Counted from the stretch's first letter, positions 52,345 to 63,485 are shown. The stretch is 64,000 nucleotides of DNA from Aphanomyces cochlioides (GCA_019828595.1 JAHQRK010000005.1:372001-436000), one strand, 5' to 3'. A program made the numbers and translations. The notes: generated by a model from the sequence alone, not told the origin.

Positions 52345-54639
52345 TCATTCACGGTAGACAGGCGGATCGTCGAGTCGGATCTGGCGAGTCCGAAGGAGCT
52401 TCATGCAGTCAGCAATAGAACAGAGCTCCTTGTCGGTGTTTTCCAGACAGGACTCAGCTCTCGCGTGTCGGACCCCGCGTTTGAAGATAACGACTCCCTG
52501 GTGGTCGGGTACGTCGATATTATCAAGGATCGATTGGAGTCGGATCGCATAGGCCTTGACAGATTCACCCTCAAGTCGTTCTGAGTCTTCGAACAGGTGG
52601 TCTACAAGCTCGCGAGGGGTGCGATTGCAGAAGCGATCCATGAAATTGTCATAGATCTCACTCCATACGTCACCGTTTTTGGTCTTGGACAAAGCGATCC
52701 ACCACTGATTCAAGGCAGGGTGGACTTTGTCGGACGAGAGTTTGAGTCCGAGCAGCATCTTGCGATCAGAATCGCCCAGCTGACAACGGTTAGCTTGATC
52801 GATCAGCTGCTTCATGAAGAATTCGCAATGAGCTTGATCGTCGGAAGTCGGAGTCGTGGTATACTTGACAGCACGTCCGAATGCTTGATTGGAGGTTGAG
52901 TCGGCGATAGATTCCTTGACGTCGGACATTTCGGTTGCCATTGCGTTGATGGACGATTGAAGTTCTAGGAGCAGCCGACGGGTAGAATCAGGTGTCGATT
53001 TTGGTGAGTCAAACCCGTTGGTAGACACTGGGGTATCAGACTCAGATTTCGAAACAGCGTGGATTTCGCGAGTGAGTCGCTGGCAGGCGACTTCGAGAGT
53101 TTGGACGCGGTGGAGTAGAGTCGAGTTGTCCTGAGTCAAAGCGTCGACTTGTGCGTTGAGTCGGCGATTGGATTCGATGAGTTCGACTTGATTGAGTTCG
53201 CTGCGGTCAAGTTTTTGTTGAGTCGCCGCTTGAGTTTCTTCGTGGGAGCGACTCAAAACCTGTAGTTCGTGTAAGATGCGATGAAAGTCGGAGGCGCGGT
53301 CGTTAGCAAGAGTCTCGAGGCTCTGGCTAATGCGCTGTTGCTCAGCCGAGTGCTGTTGCAGGGACTAATGCAAATTCGAAATGGCCGTTTGTTGACCAGC
53401 CAAGACAGTTTCCAAACGGACAAAGTCGGTTTCGTGCGTCGGAGATCGATTAGAATGTTGAAGATCGGTTAGTGCAGACTTGAGTTCTCCATAAGTAGAG
53501 TTCATTTCGAGCTGAACTTGGTTGGTGCGATCGGAGAGTCCATGCAAGGAGATCGAAAGAGAATTCAAGGAAGTTACCGTCATTTCGTGTTGCGACTGCG
53601 ACGTCTGTAGTGCAAGATTCAAACGATCGTTGAGGGAGTTGAACATAACGGACGAGGAGTCGACTTGCGTTTGTAACAACTGCAGTTGGACGAAGAAATT
53701 GGAAACCAACGTAAGGGCAGTTTCGGGAGTCTCATTTTCCATTTCAACGTCCGAAGGCACGAGTTCATGGTTCGCTGGAGGATCGTTCATTTGGCTCGGC
53801 GCAGACGAAGGTAAGAGCCGTCGAGCGTTCGTGGACTGATCATGAGTTAGGAGGACGGGATCGTAAGCGTTCACTTGGTCGGTGGATCGGGCCGTTGGTA
53901 GAATCCCAAGAGAAGGTTGGGTCGGGACAATTTCAACGGTGTCATGTAGGACTTGAGAGTTAGTCAGCAATGGAGTCGAGTGACCTTGTTCCAGACGCAG
54001 ATTCGAGGTAGGTCGCACGTGTTGAGTCTGAGTCACGACACTTCTTTTCGTGACTAGGGTGCGAGGAATATGTAGTTCGAGTGGATTCGGTCCAGCAATT
54101 GCTCGGCGTGGATTGGCAGTCATGGAGCGAGTAACGACAGTGCGCTCGACGATCGCCGATTGAGTCGCGACAGAAGCGGAGTTGCTTGCTTCATATCGGA
54201 CGATTTCTTAAGTGGACTCAGCATGGATCGCTCCCCCATCAGTCAAGGCAAGAGGAAGAACGCTTGAGTCAGACAAATACAAGTCATCATCCCCCTCGGG
54301 CAAGGGTACAGAGCAAGCGATCGCGAGTGCAGTCTCTTCGGACATGGTCAGGTCTTCAGAGGAACTGCGAGGATCCATTGAGTTATCGCTGATGTCAGAC
54401 TCAGGGGCTGTTAACGCCAGGTAAGGTTCAGGTCGTACTCGCTTCTCATCATCACGTTGCTCGGGTGAGTTAGCGTGATGTTGAACCCGATATTGTAAGT
54501 CGCGCTTCCTTGAGATTGGCGAGGAAGGACGCGGAATGAGAGCCGAATCAGAATCAGACATGAGCTGAGGAGGTGACGCGGAACTTGGATGTTGAGACGA
54601 CTCGTGGATGGGCGAGTCGGTAGGTCTTCGAGGATCCAT
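52345..54639 (-). pseudogene. Gypsy 2 gag N-terminal part and capsid
   Basis: Frames 54639..54208, 54123..53365 and 53256..52345, divided by stop codons, match gypsy 1 gag in order: MDPRRPTDSP start with QHHANSPEQRDDEKR, coiled coil, then capsid-like LNQWWIALSKTKNGDVWSEI and RFCNRTPRELVDHLFEDS. Confidence 0.8.
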
Positions 54640-54691
54640 AGAGATAGAGTCTTGAATAAAATTGGAGAATACCCTGCTTCTCCACCACTTT

Positions 54692-55029
54692 TGTGACGGT
54701 CGCGGGGATAGCGATGACGCACAAAAATAATCGAAGGTCCAGACGTTTGGACTTCACAGGAACCGAATATCCTCGACTTTAGCCAAGGACTCTGCACCAG
54801 GATCGGAAGGGGAAGGAGACTAACAACGGTAGTGTAGATTAACCGAGTTAGGAGTAGTCGAGCAGAATGAGAAGTGAGATACATAGCTATCTAAGAATCT
54901 AAACATCTAATATGGAAGGAGCTTGAGTTCGAGGACGCTTAGGTCGAATCGAACTAGAATCTTAGTGGTTTGAAAGGGATTACCTGCGTGGGATGATTGA
55001 CAAGCAACGATCGAGGCTCAAGCGTCATA
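54692..55029 (-). repeat. 5' LTR of gypsy 2
   Basis: Pairs with 46070..46407. On the minus strand it is followed by the TGGTGGAGAAGCAGGGTA primer-binding candidate. Confidence 0.92.
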
Positions 55030-55941
55030 AGAATGCCAAGTCACGTTTACAGTGTTTGGTTATTATGAAAATGTGGCAATTTCATCTCACGGAATCCTCT
55101 CCGGTATTTACGCTCAAGGTAAAAGTCGCCACTGCCCTTGTTGTTTGAGCTTTCATAGTCCATCGAACAGATTGACGACGACATTCTGTACACCATCTTG
55201 CAGCATAACGATTGACCGTCTCTGGAGTATTCCGTGGCTACGACGGACAAGATCGCATTACAATTACACAGACGGGAATCGCCCTCGACGAACGCTATCC
55301 ATTTGCCCCAGGGGAAATCCGAGCGAAATGGTACTGAACAAATTCAAAATGATGCATGTCTAACAATGATGAGTAGGATTATATTTGAGCACGTTACTGA
55401 CCGCTTGACACTCGTTCGATGGTCTCTCTTGAATTATTGTTCAGTCAAGGCCGATGGACCGCTGTCATTGCATGAATTGGCTCGGAGTCTTCATTACCCG
55501 AATAATACGATCGACTCTGATGAGTTCATTGTGGAGAGAATCCGGCATGCTTCAGTGCTCGCTCTGGCAAAAATTCGAGACGAATTTTGTGAACAAAGTG
55601 ACAGATTCAAGCTGGAATCGTCTTCAATGGGCTCATGCGATGAGCTTTTCGTAAAGAGCGAGTAACTGTATTTCTGGGACACACGAGAGATCGCTCTTCG
55701 TGCTGCGGTGCAATCGCTTTCATCCGTAATGTCGCCAACTGAGCTGCTCCAAAAGAACATGGTCGGTGTTGGTACAGGCGTTGGGTGCTTTGTGTGGCTT
55801 TGTTACTACATAGCTCGGTCATGGTTCTAAAGCTTCGAATTCAAATCACAGGATTATATATTGCAAAGGAATTGTTACCGTGTTCATCAAACACGTATTA
55901 CTTTCAGCACAGATAGAAACAGAATCGACCAACCCTCATGA

Positions 55942-58194
55942 CTAGGCTTCTGCAGCATACATGGCGTCGATTTCATCGGCGTACTGCTTGGCGACCACTG
56001 ATCGTTTGATCTTGAGTGTGGGCGTGAGTTCTCCGTTGGGAATGCTGAAGTCTTGGGCAAAGGTAAACTTTTGAATCCATTGCGCACGCGATGCAGCCTT
56101 GGCGTTGGATCGTTTTAATCCTTCGTTGATATGTTTGATCAAAATTTCGTCCTTGTGGGCTTCATCGGTGGTCGTAGCAGTCGATCCAAGCTCGCTCAAG
56201 ACGCGGATTACACTTGGGTCCAAATCTTTGGTAGGGGCACCATGTTCATCCATGACTACTTTGAGCGCGAGAAGCGCGGAAATGAATTTACGCTTGTCCC
56301 CAACGGCCATCACATGGCCAAGGATGGGAAGCTCCTCCTTCAAGGTTGTTTCGAGCAAGACAGGAGGAACATTTTCACCACCGGCTGTAATAATCAGTTC
56401 CTTGATGCGTCCGGTGATGTAACCAAAACCATCGTCGTCAAACGTTGCGCAGTCTCCTGTATGGAGCCATCCGTCGGCATCAATCGCAGCTGCTGTTTGT
56501 TCTTCATTATATAGGTAGCCCATCATGACGTGGCGTCCTCGAATCTACGCAGTTTATCGGCAACTCAATGACGCACTGTTTCAGACTTACCAGTAGCTCG
56601 GTTGTCTCGGGGTCAGAGCGAGCTTCCGCTGTGAAGACGCAACGCCCAATCGAGCCCGACTTCCACTTTTGAGGGTAGTTGTAGAAACAAATGCCCGTTG
56701 TTTCGCTGAGACCCATAGCTTGAAGAAGCGGCATGTCGAGCGATGCAAAATACGACAAGACTTCAGGCGTCAATGGCGCCGCACCAGAGTAGAATGCTTT
56801 GGCTTGGTCCAAGCTACATAGATCCATTCAAAGTCTGTACAGCAATATGCAAACGTACCCGAGAGCTTCACGAACTTTCGAGAAGACGAGCTGTTGAGCC
56901 AAGCTGTATCCACATGGAACACCGTCGCCTTGGCCAAACTCACTCTGTCTCGTCTTCGTCGTGCCAATTTCTTTAGCCCAGTCGGAAATCATTTTACGAA
57001 CGCCGGTGGCAGATCGACCAAGCTCGGACATTCTCTCGTACATCTTCTCAAAGACACGTGGCACAGAGAGGAAATAAGTCGGTCGGACTTCCTTGAGAGT
57101 CTTGCCGAGTGATCCCTTGAGCGCATCAGGCTCGGCAAAGTAAATATGAAATCCTGATTTGATGTCAATCTTAAGAGGTGATATCAGCTCGCACCATAAA
57201 TGCACTGATAGCCAATGTCAAGCAATTGGCCAGCGATGTGCGAGAGAGGAAGAAAACTCACTAGTCTCTCATTGTTGTCAAAGGTTCCAGGGAGAAATCC
57301 CGAGTTGACAGCGTTCATTGTGTACGTGCAGTTGTCGTGGGAAAGCATGACACCCTTGGGACTTCCAGTTGTGCCTACACCAGTCCATAATTAATCACCA
57401 CCAATTTAGCAAATGAATACCTGATGTGTAGATGAGAGAAGCACAATGACCAGGTCGAATCGAGGCGAAAGTATCCGTGATGGATGCATCAGTGACTTTC
57501 TGACCCAACTCGATGAATGCATCGAATGTGTAGACTGGAGCTGCGCACGACACAACTTCTGGGACGCTGGCTTTCCCTGCGGAAAGAATATTAGGGACGA
57601 AAGATGAAGAATATCCTACAAGTCACGATAGCTTTCAGCTCTGGTAATTGATCCGCAATTGAAATGAACTTTTCCAACTGCGCGGCATCGTCGCAAAAGA
57701 CTACTTTGGTGCCGGAATTGTTCAGGACAAATTGGCACGTAGACGCATTGTTAGTCGGGTAAATTCCCGTCGCGGCACCCCCGAGGTATAAGCAACCCAT
57801 GTAGGCAAAGAACCACTGTGGCGCGTTGAATCCGGAAATGGACACCGTGTCAAATTGATTCACTCCCAACGAACGCAATGCTTTGGCGACTCGAATGTTG
57901 ATTGTGTGGTATTCTGCATACGTATACGCATGCCTAATGAAGAGAAAATTAATTGATCGCGTGAGAAAGATCGATTAAGTACCAGACGTCGTCTTTCTTG
58001 TAGTGGAGCGCTTCTTGGGCAGCGAACTTCGTTGCCGTAGCGACAAATGTATCAACAAGTGTCGTCGGAGGAAACTGTTCATTTTCTGGCGTGAGACGAA
58101 TGTCCACTTCCTCGTTGATGCGGGTCGTCTACACCAGATAGAGAATGTCAGCGAGAAAGGCCATGGAGACTGGACGGACCGTGTATTTAGGCAT
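55942..58194 (-). CDS. Long-chain acyl-CoA synthetase, bubblegum (ACSBG) type
   Basis: Eight exons (minus): 58194..58180 (tentative), 58128..57983, 57933..57620, 57576..57421, 57374..57195, 57153..56859, 56813..56591 and 56544..55942, with introns of 41-51 nt; all phases agree and give 643 residues. The AMP-binding motif YTSGTTGSPKGVMLSHDN, FLPLSHIAGQLLD, YFAEPDALKGSL, MGLSETTGICFYN, GWLHTGDCA and GRIKELIITAGGEN are present in order, with a C-terminal domain ending in the Lys region PTLKIKRSVV. It activates long-chain fatty acids to acyl-CoA using ATP. The 15-nt first exon has a weak GTCCGT donor, so the very N terminus is uncertain. Confidence 0.87.
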
Positions 58195-59836
58195 GGCAAG
58201 TCGATGGAGCAATCGAGAATGATCAGAGGAGAGATTGATGCAGGAAGAAATTGAACTGATGCTCCAACTTCAATATGAAGTTTGATTAGCTCACAAATTC
58301 ATCATTTTGGCCAATCAAATTCAAATATTCTCTTCTATCTGGTCGCACGAATGAAATTAAATTTTAAAGGTATTGTATTCTATTACACAAGTTATTAGTA
58401 AAAAGAGTATAACTTAATTTAAATTATTATGAAGTTATAGCTTATTTGAAAATACTTTATAAAATTATATATCATAAAGATGTTCAAAAGAAAAGATATT
58501 AATAATGCTAGTTTTTTATCATTGATGATTGCTTGTTGAGATGAAATCTTCTGGTTTGAACTTTGCCACGAGGATATGACGACTTGCCGCGCTGACGAAG
58601 TCGCGGGAGGCTAGAGATTGAGAGGGACTTAATTGGGCTGGAGAATGCTTGTTCCTTTAGCGAGATTCGACCAGGTTGAAGCGACGACAGTCAAAGATCT
58701 TATCTGACCCACGCCAGTCAACTCTATTTTGTCCATCTCTTGTATCAAATTCGGTGTGGCCTGGCCCCATGCATCGCTTGAGACAATCAGCAACACAACC
58801 GACAATGCCGATGTGGTCGAAAGCACACTAAGCTCATCAATCTCCGCGTCAATCGTCCTCTCAATCTTTTCAAGTCAAGATAGAGATTCAATTGTCTATC
58901 TGTGTTGCTCGTTTTATACTCGTCCCTATGCAAGACATGAAATAAGCAGAGATAGTCAGTCGGCCATGGCGTTCCACGCAGCTCGAAAAATCCATGGCAA
59001 GCATATGGTAACGATGGAGGATTCCCTGGACATTCATGCACAATCCACATGCAATTCGCGACGAACATGCGGCAGACGAAGGTCGCAAGGCTGATCGATA
59101 TCCGTCCCACGATCGACGCCTCATTCTAACCACAACCAAGCGAATCGCAGATCATACTAGGAATCGTCCTCTGAGCACGATCAGCCAGTTGTACTGCCGA
59201 CGGACTCCGTCAATTGCCGTCCTCTTTGATGTTGCGGAGGATCACGACGTCGGGCAAGAAGACTGTCCTCACTATTACGACACAATCAATTGTAGTAGCA
59301 TGGCCAACTTTTCATGAGGGTAACGATTTGCCACACACTGGATGAGTCTGCTGGGCCTTGCAGCACTGGTTCGACTTCGAGGATGGCAATGTCTCCATTG
59401 AGAGAAAACACCTGCGGAGAGACGCGATGTGCTTTCGAGTGGCTGCAAGCGTAAGCTCTGTCCTTGCCCTGCAAGTATGGATGGGTCAAGACGTTCGCCT
59501 TGGCCTAGGCTGCGTGCGCTCAGCATCTTGGGAGGTTAACAGGCTTCGTTTGACTAAAGTGATCTGTTGTGTGATACATGCCTTGCAAGGTATGCGCTCT
59601 GCGATGAAGCAAGTCCGCCATCCATTCAGCAAATCATGTGAGCGATGTTGAACTCGTTGGGGAAAAGAGATGTATTTACCGACAGAGATGCATTCGAGAC
59701 GAGGATTGCTTCCGATGAAGCTCTGACGGCTTGGCGGGTTTTGTCTCTGTCAACATGCTGTGCGCTGAAGAAAGATCTCTAATGAGCAACGTATGCATGC
59801 AAGACACATTACACGGAAAGAACCTGTATTAGAGAT
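58195..59836. other. Region with unresolved minus-strand coding potential
   Basis: AT-rich to about 58,550. A minus frame ending at 58,629 (ELSVLSTTSALSVVLLIVSS then DAWGQATPNLIQEMDKIELT) and another at 59286..59489 (SLNGDIAILEVEPVLQ, faintly like a trypsin-fold serine protease strand) suggest one multi-exon gene or a decayed one. I could not assemble consistent exons, so no gene is called. Confidence 0.3.
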
Positions 59837-60359
59837 TTAGTCTCGCTTGAGCGAAATGGCGGCAGCACCCAAACTGAGAGCAGCAGCACCACCAAACACA
59901 GCATAGCTGGATGGAGCGATCTTGGCAACTTCAAGCACTTCGGGGCTTTGTTCCCAGAACTAAACAACGCATGGATGAGGCTATGGATAGATAGGATGCA
60001 AACATACCGCATGACGAGCTCCGTTGAGGAAATGGTAGGTGATAGGGAACGCAACGACGATCTTGGAGACAGGCGTGAAGAATGGAATGACTTCTTGCGC
60101 AGTGTGAATCAAAGCAGGCACATCAGCGCCGACAGCAGCGAGCGCAGCAGCCGCGGCGAAACCACCCGACAAAGCTACACCAGTCACACGGTTTGTGATC
60201 GAAGCGATAGCCGTCACTGGGAACGCGTAGATTTCAACGTGTGGCGACACAGGACGACCAAGACGCGCTTGGCGTTCCGTGTACGACACCAGGCGGATCT
60301 GCGCTGGAGCTTGGGTCTTGATGGCCTTGGCCAAAGTCTGGCTCGTGCGCTGCATCATC
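59837..60359 (-). CDS. Succinate dehydrogenase cytochrome b subunit (complex II, SDHC)
   Basis: Exons (minus) 60359..60008 and 59959..59837 join in phase 0 across a 48-nt intron (GTATGT donor, TTTAG acceptor). The product starts MMQRTSQTLAKAIK, a mitochondrial-presequence-like basic helix, then RPVSPHVEIYAFPVTAIASI and TNRVTG, the family signature, three hydrophobic segments and YHFLNGARHAFWE, whose first His is the usual haem ligand. It ends AAAISLKRD, about 158 residues. It anchors the dehydrogenase in the inner mitochondrial membrane and helps reduce ubiquinone. The start was chosen at the double ATG; no in-frame ATG lies further upstream. Confidence 0.88.
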
Positions 60360-60386
60360 CTTCGCTGACTTTCAGAGAAATGAACG

Positions 60387-60437
60387 TATCCGGATAGCAA
60401 TCCTTACACCACACAAATTTGGACAGTTATCCGGATA
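60387..60437. promoter_or_regulatory. Two TATCCGGATA palindromes upstream of SDHC
   Basis: Perfect copies at 60387..60396 and 60428..60437, 27 and 68 bp before the ATG. The same 10-mer lies 36 bp before the profilin-like gene. Candidate promoter or factor-binding site. Confidence 0.5.
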
Positions 60438-61100
60438 AATAATTGCCCAATTTCGGAATTTTGTCGGATCAGCGCACAATACATTTTATGCGCTCCATCC
60501 TCGCTAGCAAAACGACAACACTGAATCTAGATGGAGTAAAACGACTCGCCAAATTAAATAGAAGTTTATGACTGTCCTGCTCAACGGGAATTTGTCTTTA
60601 TGCTGTCAATTGTCGCTGTCGAATGACGGTTTCCGGATACGGATACGATATTTGAGGACTTTTAATGAATCAAAATAATCAGGATAAGGACAATGAAAGT
60701 TTGCCAACCATGATAGCAACCATCCAATGAAGCGTCCGTGCAATAAAATGAGTCGATGGATAGGAAAAAGTAGTGCTTGGTAACAAGCATTGCAGCCTTT
60801 TTGTAGAGGTTGTGAGACGACGAGGTACTCTGAATTATTATACGAAAATTTGCTTCGCATAATTGATTTTCGATTTTAAAAGTTGATTTAGGGGTGTAGG
60901 GGTTTCGAAGTGAGATGATGTTTTCACTTGGCTGGCACACCGCGAGGCCACACTCTAATGCACTGTCAGCTACAGTACCTACAAGTCAGCATGATCAGCA
61001 TGTTCAACTAGCTACAGGAGACCCCAATGTGATGAACAGAGGTTGTTTCTATTTGGTTTACTTGTACATAAGTTCTAAAGGTGCCGCATCTCGTTGAAGT
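60438..61100. other. Intergenic region between SDHC and TrmL-like gene
   Basis: No supported gene. A related TTCCGGATACGGATACG stretch occurs at about 60,629. Confidence 0.4.
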
Positions 61101-61565
61101 TTAGACGCCACCGGCAAACCCATGTTGTCGCCATGCTTCGTAACTGATGATGGAGACAGAGTTAGCGAGGTTCAGGCTACGCGCACCGGCCATCATTGGA
61201 ATTCGAATACGGTGTTCTGGGGCAATGTTGTTGCGAATTTCGTCGGGCAGGCCACTAGTTTCCGAGCCGAACAGCAAAACGTCGTTTTGAGCGTACTGAA
61301 CATCCGAATACCATCGGCTTCCTTTGGTTGTGCACGCTAGAATACGATGACCAGCCACTGCATTGCTAAAAGCTTCAAAGTCTTTATGGCGACGGACGAC
61401 TGCCATGTCTCGGTAGTCCAAACCCGCGCGGCGGACGCTCTTCTCGTCGAGATCGAAGCCAAAAGGCTCAATGAGGTGCAAAATGCAGCCATTGTTCGCT
61501 GCGAGACGAATGATGTTGCCGCAATTTGGCGGAATCCGCGGCTGGAAGAGCGCGAGTTGGAACAT
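61101..61565 (-). CDS. TrmL-type tRNA (cytidine/uridine-34) 2'-O-methyltransferase (SPOUT)
   Basis: A single exon of 154 residues from the ATG at 61,565, close to bacterial TrmL in length. The order of motifs is typical: [20 protein letters not shown] near the start, [33 protein letters not shown] and the knot-forming [18 protein letters not shown], which bind S-adenosylmethionine in the deep trefoil knot. TrmL methylates the wobble nucleotide of two leucine tRNAs. A bacterial-type enzyme in a eukaryotic nucleus would fit an organelle role, but no clear targeting peptide is seen. Confidence 0.88.
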   Translation of the reverse strand: MFQLALFQPRIPPNCGNIIRLAANNGCILHLIEPFGFDLDEKSVRRAGLDYRDMAVVRRHKDFEAFSNAVAGHRILACTTKGSRWYSDVQYAQNDVLLFGSETSGLPDEIRNNIAPEHRIRIPMMAGARSLNLANSVSIISYEAWRQHGFAGGV

Positions 61566-61689
61566 CACGACACCAGCGATGAAATTCAAAATTATCAATT
61601 ATTGTGCTTTTGATACAAAATTGTGAGGAACGGTTTGAATCGACCAAGGTTTCGAATCGATTCCGAATCGAACGGGCTTCTCTGATTGG
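61566..61689. other. Short 5' flank of TrmL-like gene
   Basis: Contains AATCGATTCCGAATCGA repeats but no gene. Confidence 0.3.
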
Positions 61690-62414
61690 CTAGAATTAAA
61701 AATTAAAATTAGTCAGCCAATCAGAATCGATCAGCCACCTAACTCACGCAAAACACACACTGACACACACCACTTCAGTATCAGGAAATCGATTTGAAAA
61801 TGAAATCGCATTTTGGTCAAAACCACAAATTTCGTTGAAAATGACAATATTGGCTGTATTTATTAAATACTACCGGTAGTATGAATTAAAGTAATTGGTA
61901 ATTTTTTCAATTAATTCTAATTAATTATTGTGAGATTCATTCTAAATAGTTATTGTTATTTACACTCTAAATTGTGACCGGGGTGAAAATGTATCTATTT
62001 TTCCAAATCTATTTGAAATCGATAGCCAATCAGAATCGAGTATTTGCCTTCTTAACAAAAACACACGCAAAACACACATTCACAACTTTACTTTATTGAA
62101 TGTACTTTCATATTGCACTTGAACTCACTATACCTGAATAGTATTTGAGAATATTTCAATTTTTAGTCAAAAATACAAATTTCAGTGAAAAAGACAATAG
62201 GTGTATGTATCGATTTTTTTAATCAATTTCCGAATCTCGCAGCCAATCAGAATCGAGTATTTAACTAATTCACGCAAAACACACCCAAACACACCCTAAT
62301 ACACATGCAATTACTTTCGCCAATATTCGGCTCAACTTGGCTCAAATCGATTTAGAAATGTATTTGATTTTTGGTCGAAACTACTAGTACAAATTTGACT
62401 GAAATTGACAATAG
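61690..62414. repeat. Three imperfect tandem repeat units
   Basis: AGCCAATCAGAATCGA occurs at 61715..61730, 62024..62039 and 62241..62256. Each is followed by CACGCAAAACACAC-type sequence and later by a CAAATTT...GACAATA block (about 61,827, 62,180 and 62,392). Units are about 309 and 217 bp apart, so they have diverged by indels. Confidence 0.65.
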
Positions 62415-63049
62415 AGAGTTTTCGGACGCGATTTTCAGTTCAGATTCAAGCTATTTCCTCTGTAAAATAATATTTCCTGTATAAAATTGTTCTCAAGATT
62501 TAGTTTGCCCCAAACAACTGCCCCAAATACACGTTGGTACACACACCTGGGTGATCTGAATCTTGTATACATTTTCGAGATACAGCGTCTGAATCTGAAA
62601 CCAGATTTTAAATTTCAGGTAGGATAATTGCCTTCTGATTGGTTAATGACAACCGTTTTCAATCTGAAATCGAATCTAAGGCCCTGTTCGGTGAAAAAAC
62701 GTGATTTTTCAACTTAGAGATCACAAAAAGTTGGAGTTTTGGGGCAAATACATTTGCCATTGGGTGTAATTCACCTAACCTCATGATCTCAAACTGGCTC
62801 TCCCAGCTCAATGCTCCAGAGGTAGAAATAATAAATCAGGTTTTCAGTGGGGCAATGTAGCGATGTCCCAAAACCCAAAAATTCGTGTTCGCTGAAACCA
62901 TCAAAAACCTGGTTTTTGGCCCTTTTTCCATATGTTTTGACCCCAAAACCTGAGTTGATCTCATCACCTCCGAAATACACGTTTGGCCCGCATCAAATTT
63001 CAGATCGGATCTGAATCTGAATCTAAAATGTTGTGTTTCCGAAAACTCT
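62415..63049. mobile_element. Small inverted-repeat element (MITE-like) upstream of RidA gene
   Basis: A 12-bp terminal inverted repeat, AGAGTTTTCGGA at 62415..62426 and its complement at 63038..63049, bounds 635 bp without coding potential. Sub-terminal GATTCAGATTC-like motifs occur on both sides. It also contains GGCCCTGTTCGGTG at 62,680, like a Harbinger end but without a partner. No clear target duplication. It ends 38 bp before the RidA start codon. Confidence 0.45.
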
Positions 63050-63087
63050 AATATTTGATCCAATCCACTCATTTTCGAACTAGCAGC

Positions 63088-63438
63088 ATGGATATCAAGC
63101 GATTCCACGCCCAAGCGCGATTTAGCGAAGCTGTTGTCCACAACCAGACTGTCTACTTGTCAGGGCAATTGGCCGATGATTTGAACGGCGATATTGAAGC
63201 GCAGACACGAGAAACCCTTGCAAGTATCGATGAATTTCTCGCAGATGCTGGCACGGACAAGTCTCGCCTGCTCTCAGCGACAATCTATCTCAAAGATATG
63301 GCCGACTACGCCAAGATGAACGCTATTTGGGATGCTTGGGTTGTCCCTGGAGCTGCCCCCGCGCGCGCGACCGTCCAAGCGCATTTGTATGACCCAAATG
63401 TCCTCGTGGAGATCTCAGTGATTGCAGCAACCAAGTAA
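63088..63438 (+). CDS. RidA (YjgF/YER057c/UK114) family protein
   Basis: A single exon of 116 residues from the ATG at 63,088, the usual RidA length. The sequence shows YLSGQLADDLNGDIEAQTRETL near the start, LLSATIYLKDMADYAKMNAIWDAW and the PGAAPARATVQAHLYDPNVLVEISVIA end, with the Arg of the PAR(A/S)T motif that binds substrate carboxylates in imine-deaminating members. The family hydrolyses reactive enamine/imine intermediates from amino acid enzymes. The upstream in-frame ORF extension lacks an ATG. Confidence 0.88.
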   Translation: MDIKRFHAQARFSEAVVHNQTVYLSGQLADDLNGDIEAQTRETLASIDEFLADAGTDKSRLLSATIYLKDMADYAKMNAIWDAWVVPGAAPARATVQAHLYDPNVLVEISVIAATK

Positions 63439-63485
63439 ATAAGTTCTTCGGTTTCGACTTGAAGCGTTTTTCTCCACATCCCTCT

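Larger units (their letters stand above)
46070..55029 (-). mobile_element. Ty3/gypsy LTR retrotransposon 2, inserted in exon 2 of copy 10
   Basis: LTRs of 338 bp (46070..46407 and 54692..55029) start TGTGACGG and end GTCATA and differ at about two positions. A 4-bp duplication AGAA lies at 46066..46069 and 55030..55033. Coding is on the minus strand, antisense to the host gene, as in gypsy 1. It shares the primer-binding candidate TGGTGGAGAAGCAGGGTA and a G-run before the left LTR. At 9.0 kb it lacks the extra 2.4 kb of gypsy 1. Gag and pol are broken into about ten frames. Confidence 0.92.
45497..55665 (+). pseudogene. Family copy 10, decayed and split by gypsy 2
   Basis: The left part 45497..46069 begins MTSAAGKGKAKAQ but has a frame change and stops in the coiled coil (TAG in LQDE-EAKRR). 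Exon 2 begins MEVMLLQDNEGRERG and is cut after KIHLGEDDHSACMVAG by the retrotransposon (duplication AGAA). The right part 55034..55665 resumes VTFTVFGYYENVA, then a damaged exon 3 (RGYDGQDRITITQTGIALDERYPF) and a complete exon 4 (55,375-55,665; FEHVTDRLTLVRWSLLNYCS). The gene was decayed before or after the insertion. Confidence 0.75.

Noticed and set aside
57154..57206. Apparent frame break in the acyl-CoA synthetase gene
   Set aside because: A 41-nt GT-AG intron (57154..57194) restores the frame and gives the correct spacing to the YFAEPDAL motif, so it is an intron, not a mutation.
59286..59489. Trypsin-like serine protease
   Set aside because: Only one strand-like segment (GDIAILEVEPV) fits; no convincing His or GDSGG catalytic region could be read in any frame nearby.
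62680..62693. GGCCCTGTTCGGTG as the end of a further Harbinger element
   Set aside because: No matching inverted copy is present up to the window end, so boundaries cannot be set.
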